From contig OY855905.1 of NCBI GenBank assembly GCA_963693305.1, positions 31,181,937 to 31,245,936 of the forward strand: a stretch of DNA of 64,000 nt, given 5' to 3'. Within the stretch, counting starts at the first letter, position 1. Every line of letters begins with the position of its first letter. The DNA comes from Meandrina meandrites. Its lineage: Eukaryota; Cnidaria; Anthozoa; Scleractinia; Meandrinidae. This document shows positions 58,613-64,000 of this stretch, one piece after another. Both the position numbers and the translations under genes were made by a program. The notes under the pieces were generated by a model, which made no database searches, was not told the DNA's origin, and worked only from the letters and a program-made list of their open reading frames with translations.

Positions 58613-58616
58613 TTAA

Positions 58617-59725
58617 GCAGGGGAAAATAAAGAAAGGAAAGAACGCCTGATCACAAGTTACACTTGATTTCTTCCTGGGAAACAAATATCTAGCCAGGAA
58701 TTAAATTTAAACATTGCATTTGACAGCCGTTTTAAATAATCTATTCCCTCTATATGGCCTCTTTTCCGAACAAATGTTTTGTAGAAATAGCTCCTCGATT
58801 TAGCACACGTACTTTGTTAAGTCATAATTGTTTATCTGATATTATTAAATTTGGCTCGATGAGTTTACTTTATCACCTTCGGGGAAAAGGGAGCTGGCCT
58901 CAAAAATTAAGGAGGACGGGGTAAGGGGGTTGGTAAGACTTGCTGATGAAAAAGGGGGTTCATTAATCATTATATATTACACGAATATCTATCAAATCCC
59001 GCCAGCCCCCTACCAACCAAAAAATGAACCGTCCCTAAGCCTGCATGAGTGACTTGTGTTACGATTAAGTATGCTTTTGTGAACAGTGAGTTTTCCATGA
59101 ATTCGATTGAATAGAGCTTTATTTAACGTAAGTAATAAGTACTAATTAGCTCCTTTGGTAACGTCCTTTGTTAACTTGCGTGGCCACCATCTGTGAAAGC
59201 ATGCACGTACAGGCACAGTATACGAGAATGCACGGAACATATTAACCATTTAACCTGCAGGCGGGCGAGGTTTGTAAATTTAACCTGAATCTTTTTAAAA
59301 CCTTCAGATGAACATGGCTGTTGTTAGTAAGGTGAAAATGGTGCTGTGGAATTTATTTTGGCGTTCTTATATCAGACAATGAGTGATGTGGTTTTGAATT
59401 CATTACAAACAGATTGATCACCATTTTACTTTATGGAACCAAGTTACTGGTAAAAGTGAGTTACTGTTAGTCGCGTTAAAATAAGAAACCCAGATACCTT
59501 GCATGCTCACCCAAAATGTTCTTAACACAAACAAGTATGGATTTCTGGTTCTAAGCATATGAATTTCACCGTTAAGTTTAAAGAAATCACTCAACTTTGA
59601 AGTCATAAGAAAGTAATTTTCTCTTCAAGGTTCTTGACTGCATTTTAGTTTTATTGATTGGAGAAGACAGCAAGGTGAAAATATCGAGCAAAGCAAACGA
59701 CAGGTCAACAGAGGTGTTCGCTAAC
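58617..59725. other. No gene seen
   Basis: AT-rich sequence without splice-linked frames or clear repeats. It lies upstream of the tandem duplication and the TRPC-like gene. Confidence 0.5.
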
Positions 59726-60039
59726 AACTTAATGGACAATAATAATATTAGACAGTGTAAGAAACCAGACAGCTTATGCAAATGATCTGTACATTGTACC
59801 GTCCTAGTGAAACCAGTCCGCTCAACCACTGCTCTGCTCGCATCTGATCTGGTTTAACATACTACAGCTTAAACACATGCAAAACTTAATGGACAATAAT
59901 AATATTAGACAGTGTAAGAAACCAGACAGCTTATGCAAATGATCTGTACATTGTACCGTCCTAGTGAAACCAGTCCGCTCAACCACTGCTCTGCTCGCAT
60001 CTGATCTGGTTTAACATACTACAGCTTAAACACATGCAA
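59726..60039. repeat. Exact 157-bp tandem duplication
   Basis: The segments 59,726-59,882 and 59,883-60,039 appear identical base for base. The unit starts AACTTAATGGACAATAATAA and ends near CTTAAACACATGCAA. Identity implies a very recent event or an assembly artefact. Confidence 0.92.
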
Positions 60040-60416
60040 AACTTTTAAGCAAAACGCTGTCTTGTTGTTATGTTCCTCGAACTGACTATATCATGAATAT
60101 CATTGCTGACATACTTTTCCACAGAATTTCTATCAAATTTATTACCTGTTACCAACCTGTTTAAAACGGGTCATTTGTCTAATGTCGATCACGGAACGGA
60201 GAGGTGCTCGCACGCCAAGCGTTCTCTGGTTGAGAGTACGTTGCCTGGCGAGTGTTATATCAGTCGCCTTTTTTTAAGTAACTGCACGGCTATTATCTTT
60301 ATTCATCGATTACACAGGTTTACAAATTTAAATGGCTAGAATAATTGATGCATTGCACTTGAAAATTTCGTAGGTTGATGTATCATTATAGATATATAAT
60401 ATACCAGGGGCACACA

Positions 60417-63400
60417 ATGGAAGAATATACAGCTTGGTTAGAGCTACAGTCAGTATCCAACAAAGAACTGAATGAACGAAAAGGTCAGTAGAAATGAATT
60501 CGGATACAGTACTACTCAAGAAAGCATGTACAGAAGCAATAGCAAACAACAACAACGACAACAACAAATAATTAATTCGGTTTTGATGCAGCTAAATAAT
60601 GCTGCAGAGCAGGCAGATGGCGATCCCTCCATTTTACATTTTAGCCGCGAATTGGGTTGTCTTTGTTGCTTGCTACCTTATCGCCCGCGAAATATAAGAT
60701 ATCATATAAATTAGACGCTAAAGACTTTCAAAGACTGTTCCTGATTTCCTGCATTGCTGATCAAAAAACTCTCTTGAAATCCGAAATGTCTCTTGAGTTC
60801 CTTTACTTAACGTCTGCTTTGTGCTATTTCGTGTTTTACTAGCTTTTGAAGACTTCCTGAGAAAGACAATAAGGGATGGTGATTTTGACAAGATCAACGC
60901 TGAACTTACACCAAGAGCTTTGACAAAGTGTAATACGAACGCTTTGCTAATGGCCATGGAGGTAAGCAAGTTTATTATACGTTGATAAAGTAAAATTAAA
61001 TACCGTGGTAAATTCGAAAAGATGACGTTTCGAGGGTTGAAGCTATTCATGAGCTTTTGGAATGTCTCATGGTGGTTTACCTCACTACACGACTTTTTAG
61101 TTTATGTAATATATGTACTTATGTTCTGAAGTTAATGTACTTTAATGCAATTTCGCACGACTCTGAGGAGACCATGTAAATGATAGGATATCGTGGATAA
61201 ATAAAGGTCGACGACGACGACGACGATGATGATGATGATGATGATGATGAAGTTCATATTGAAGTTCATAATAGCTATGAAAGGCCCTTTCACACGGTGA
61301 CACGTTGTGTGCAATGTCTAAATTGTATCATGTTCCCACTCCTGAATATGTTAAGCGTACCACTGTGCGCAATCTCGTTCTGCTTCCGCAACATTGTTTG
61401 CAATGACTGCAGTGGCGTGGAACATCTCCCGGCTATCCAATCTCTAACCTTTCTTAAACCCAATCTCTAACTTGGACTTAAATCTTCCGAGAGCAAAACC
61501 TGGGAGGCTACTTAAAGATGATTTATACGGGTCGGCTCCGCCTCTAGGTCCAAACCCTTTCTTTATACCATATTTGGCAGTAAAGGTATCCCTTTCGTAT
61601 ACCTACATGCATGAGGATTGCTTGACATCTGTAATCTCAATTTTTCACTCGGATAAGCCATTAAATACCAGAATGAATCAGCTAATCAGTGGGATTGTCC
61701 GAAATATTTTGAGATGCACTTTTAAATACCTGAATGACAGTTTTCCCTATCCCTTTGTATACTCCAACTCTTGAGATCCCCACCCTTTAATATACCTAGA
61801 GCCTGAAAGAGGTACCCCTTTCGGTCGGAGCCTCCCCGTACAATGCCCCCGTCCCCCGCCCCAAATACACCCTGGAGGAGGTGCAAAAGTACTTATCAGC
61901 TGCGGTATATTTTACTTAGCTACCAGGCTACCGTTGTCATTTCCGTTTCATTTTATTGTTAACATCAGAATTTGATTATCGCGTCATTAATGTTGCGCGT
62001 GCTCCCGCGTGTAGCCAGGTGAAAATGTTGCAACGTGTGTCCCTGGCATAAACTGTTCTTACTGCATCAGCTATCAAAGCAAAGAATCTTTAGGAACTTG
62101 TTGCTTTCTTTTGTTGTTAGAGAATGTATCTAACGTATCCTTTCATCTATTTGCAGATGAATTTTGAACTTCGCCGTTTAGCAAACAAGAAAGGTCCGGA
62201 CGAAGAAGACCTGACAAAGTTGGCTGCTTCGTTGGAAGAGTTCATTTCTTGCCTTTTTGATCCTTTAAAATCAGGTGGACGCATTCGTGACGTTTTTTTG
62301 AAAGCATCAATTGATAACGTCATGGATGCTGCGATAGAGTTCGAGCAAAAGAACGTAAGTGGACTCATCACAACTTCTCACTAACAAATGTGCTGTTAGA
62401 TCCTTTAGAGAACTTGTATTGCGCGTTATAATTTGTTTGGAAGTCTTTTTGGCAAACAGAAGTGTAAGCCTTGTTGTGTGAATGAATGTTATTAATGCAA
62501 TTGATTCTAGTCATAATTCAGTTTCAATCATCTTGTCCAGTTTGTGATTTTCAAAATGAATTGTCTGTCTCAATGAGTTGTTCTACTTTTTTCTGACTGG
62601 ATTGAACGGAATGCTAAAATAGAAAACGAAAGCTATTGTTGCCCTAACCTTGCAAATGAATATGGTTTGCGTTTACCTGAGTTGAGGCTATTATTATTAA
62701 TGAGATTTTTAAAAGTCCCCAACATAACCTTTTTTTCACATGTGACCATGTATTGATTAATTTACTATTCTGCTTGTATGCCATTGTAGACAACCCTCTG
62801 AGTTTTGTTTTTCTTTACTTTCAGTTTTTTGCTCACCCAGTAATAAATAACCTGATGACAGAAAAATGGCACGGTGAATTAGGAAGTATGAAGAAATACT
62901 CTTGGTTAAGCACAGAGCGCTGGACGTGGGCTTTTCTGAACATCTGGTGTCTGTTTGATTTTGTGCTATTTCCGTTACTGTTCATTGTATTTGGCGGCTA
63001 TCATTTTGTCAGAAAGAAGATAAGGAAGAGCAAAGGTATTTAGGCTGAGTTTGTTGGTTGTTATCGGTTCTCGTCTTTGCTCCGAGGGTTTTTCTCCGGG
63101 TTCTCCGGTTTTCCTCCCTCCACAGAAAACCAACACTTCTAAATTCCAATTCGATTAGGGAACAGTGGATGAGGAGCCACTCTGTGGAAATGCCACTGCA
63201 AATTCCCATTTATTATTATTATTATTGTTATTTATTACTGTTATTAACTGGTGATAATACACGTCCCTAATCGGATCATAATATAGCCTGTTCTCCATCC
63301 ACACTTGGTGGTCCTATTTCTTGGACAGGATGGTTAACTACAATTCCGAAGGGAATTCTAAAACGTATACTCGAAAACTGTTTCGGATCCCTGTAAGACC

Positions 63401-64000
63401 CGAAGTCTGCCTTGCATTCCAACTCATTTCCGCATGTGAGAGTCATTTATAGCATACGAGTAATGTTTTATGAATCTTATGGAAATTGTATTTATTTTGT
63501 TCTGCTTATGTTTGTTGATTAATTTCTTTTCCTTTTTGTTTCTTCTTGCAAACAAGGCGTTTTTATCAACAAAAATGGCATTTACGGTAAGTGAATTTAT
63601 AAAAAGAGTATTCTACCATAATACTTTTGCTTCATAAGTAACATAACATACTCTTTACCTGACTATTTCCTGACAGGGAGTTATCTCAAGTATTTTACTA
63701 CTCCTTATTTCATCTTTGTTCGTGACACTCTAAGCTACCTGGTCCACCTGGGACTCCATTTCGCCATTTGTCTTGCGCCGTCAAGTGTGTCGTTCAGCGG
63801 ACTGGAGTGGGCCATTTGGACCCTCTACATGGGTCGAATAGTTATGGAAAGTAGGCAGTTAAGTGCCATAAAGGTTCTTCAGCAACATAAAGTGACAAAA
63901 GTCCCATCTACCAAAGAACCAGTGGCACCTGGTGATGTTGAAGTAATATCTGAGCCGGAAGGGAGTAGCATTCAAAAATTAAGAACACCGTCTTTGTTTG
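60417..64000 (+). CDS. TRPC-like cation channel, 5' part, runs off the window
   Basis: Exons that join in frame: 60417-60483 (candidate start, MEEYTAWLEL), 60843-60961, 62157-62354, 62825-63035, 63557-63586, 63677-beyond 64000. The protein shows FEDFLRKTIRDGDFDKI, the helical linker MEMNFELRRLANK, EFEQKNFFAHPVINNLM..KWHGEL, then WTWAFLNIWCLFDFVLFPLLFIVFGG (hydrophobic segment), TPYFIFVRDTLSYLVHLGL and EWAIWTLYMGRIVMESRQ. This order matches the post-ankyrin linker (TRP_2 region) and first membrane segments of TRPC channels, which are calcium-permeable plasma-membrane channels. The ankyrin repeats expected before it were not found. The first exon is chosen because its ATG, donor (GTCAGT) and phase fit; it is the least certain part. 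The pore lies beyond the window. Confidence 0.75.
61135..61252 (+). repeat. LINE-like 3' tail with (GAC)n(GAT)n microsatellite
   Basis: GGATATCGTGGATAAATAAA is followed by GAC and GAT triplet runs, the usual shape of a LINE/SINE 3' end. It lies in the TRPC-like intron 60962-62156. Confidence 0.5.
61525..61850. repeat. MITE-like intronic repeat
   Basis: ATACGGGTCGGCTCCGCC at the left is loosely answered by GGTCGGAGCCTCCCCGTAC at the right, with TATCCCTTTCGTATACC words between them. Coding potential is absent. It is in the same TRPC-like intron. Confidence 0.45.
63065..63270 (+). repeat. Dispersed retroposon-like repeat in TRPC-like intron
   Basis: GGGTTTTTCTCCGGGTTCTC and CCTCCCTCCACAGAAAACCA with AATTCCAATTCGATTAGGGA, then TTATTATTATTATT, form a dispersed repeat phrase I associate with marine-invertebrate genomes (recall). 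The triplet tail suggests a retroposon 3' end. Confidence 0.5.

Noticed and set aside
61472..61774. 100-codon open frame in the TRPC-like intron
   Set aside because: It lies in a MITE-like repeat between exons that splice directly in frame.
1..64000. CRISPR arrays, bacterial operons, rRNA genes
   Set aside because: Repeats are inverted or long tandem types without spaced short direct repeats; genes have spliceosomal introns; no rRNA-like stretch was seen.

Overview
The window looks like genomic DNA of an anthozoan cnidarian, most probably a stony coral. It is AT-rich, has short phased exons with GT-AG introns, animal gene families (an EFCAB6-like EF-hand protein, Ly6/uPAR-type secreted proteins, a TRPC-like channel), and very many small inverted-repeat DNA transposons. 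No bacterial operon features are present. The species cannot be fixed from sequence alone.

Region 1 (1-19,865, + strand) is the 3' two-thirds or more of one long gene for a multi-EF-hand protein, most like EFCAB6. I could join 30 exons in one continuous frame (about 1,267 residues to the stop). Its introns hold many mobile elements: a 1.17-kb foldback with 7-bp target duplications, two CAGGG/CAGTG-ended hAT-like elements with 5-bp duplications, a TA-flanked MITE, a tRNA-like SINE remnant, and a complete PIF/Harbinger transposon (10,496-14,336). The Harbinger has matching ends, a TTA target duplication and both of its genes intact: a Myb/SANT-like protein on + and a DDE nuclease on -.

Region 2 (about 20,660-49,400) carries three related minus-strand genes for small secreted ten-cysteine Ly6/uPAR (three-finger) proteins, called here LU-1, LU-2 and LU-3. 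LU-2 and LU-3 lie in two copies of a large direct segmental duplication (copy A 21,443-33,585; copy B 34,863-49,404). The copies are very similar, but the mature-protein exon differs mostly by amino-acid-changing substitutions. Several transposons are present in only one copy, so the other copy serves as an empty site and fixes their boundaries.

Region 3 (about 50,000-57,400) is a tandem array of about 2.7-kb non-coding units related to parts of copies A and B. It is broken by a 1.39-kb hAT-like element (55,826-57,211). Region 4 (57,200-60,400) holds mainly repeats, including a TTAA-flanked MITE and an exact 157-bp tandem duplication.

Region 5 (60,417-64,000, + strand) is the 5' part of a TRPC-like channel gene whose first recognisable exons encode the post-ankyrin linker and the start of the membrane domain; it runs off the window. 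The three gene groups show no sign of working in one pathway. The neighbourhood is best read as host genes in a repeat-dense, recently duplicating interval.
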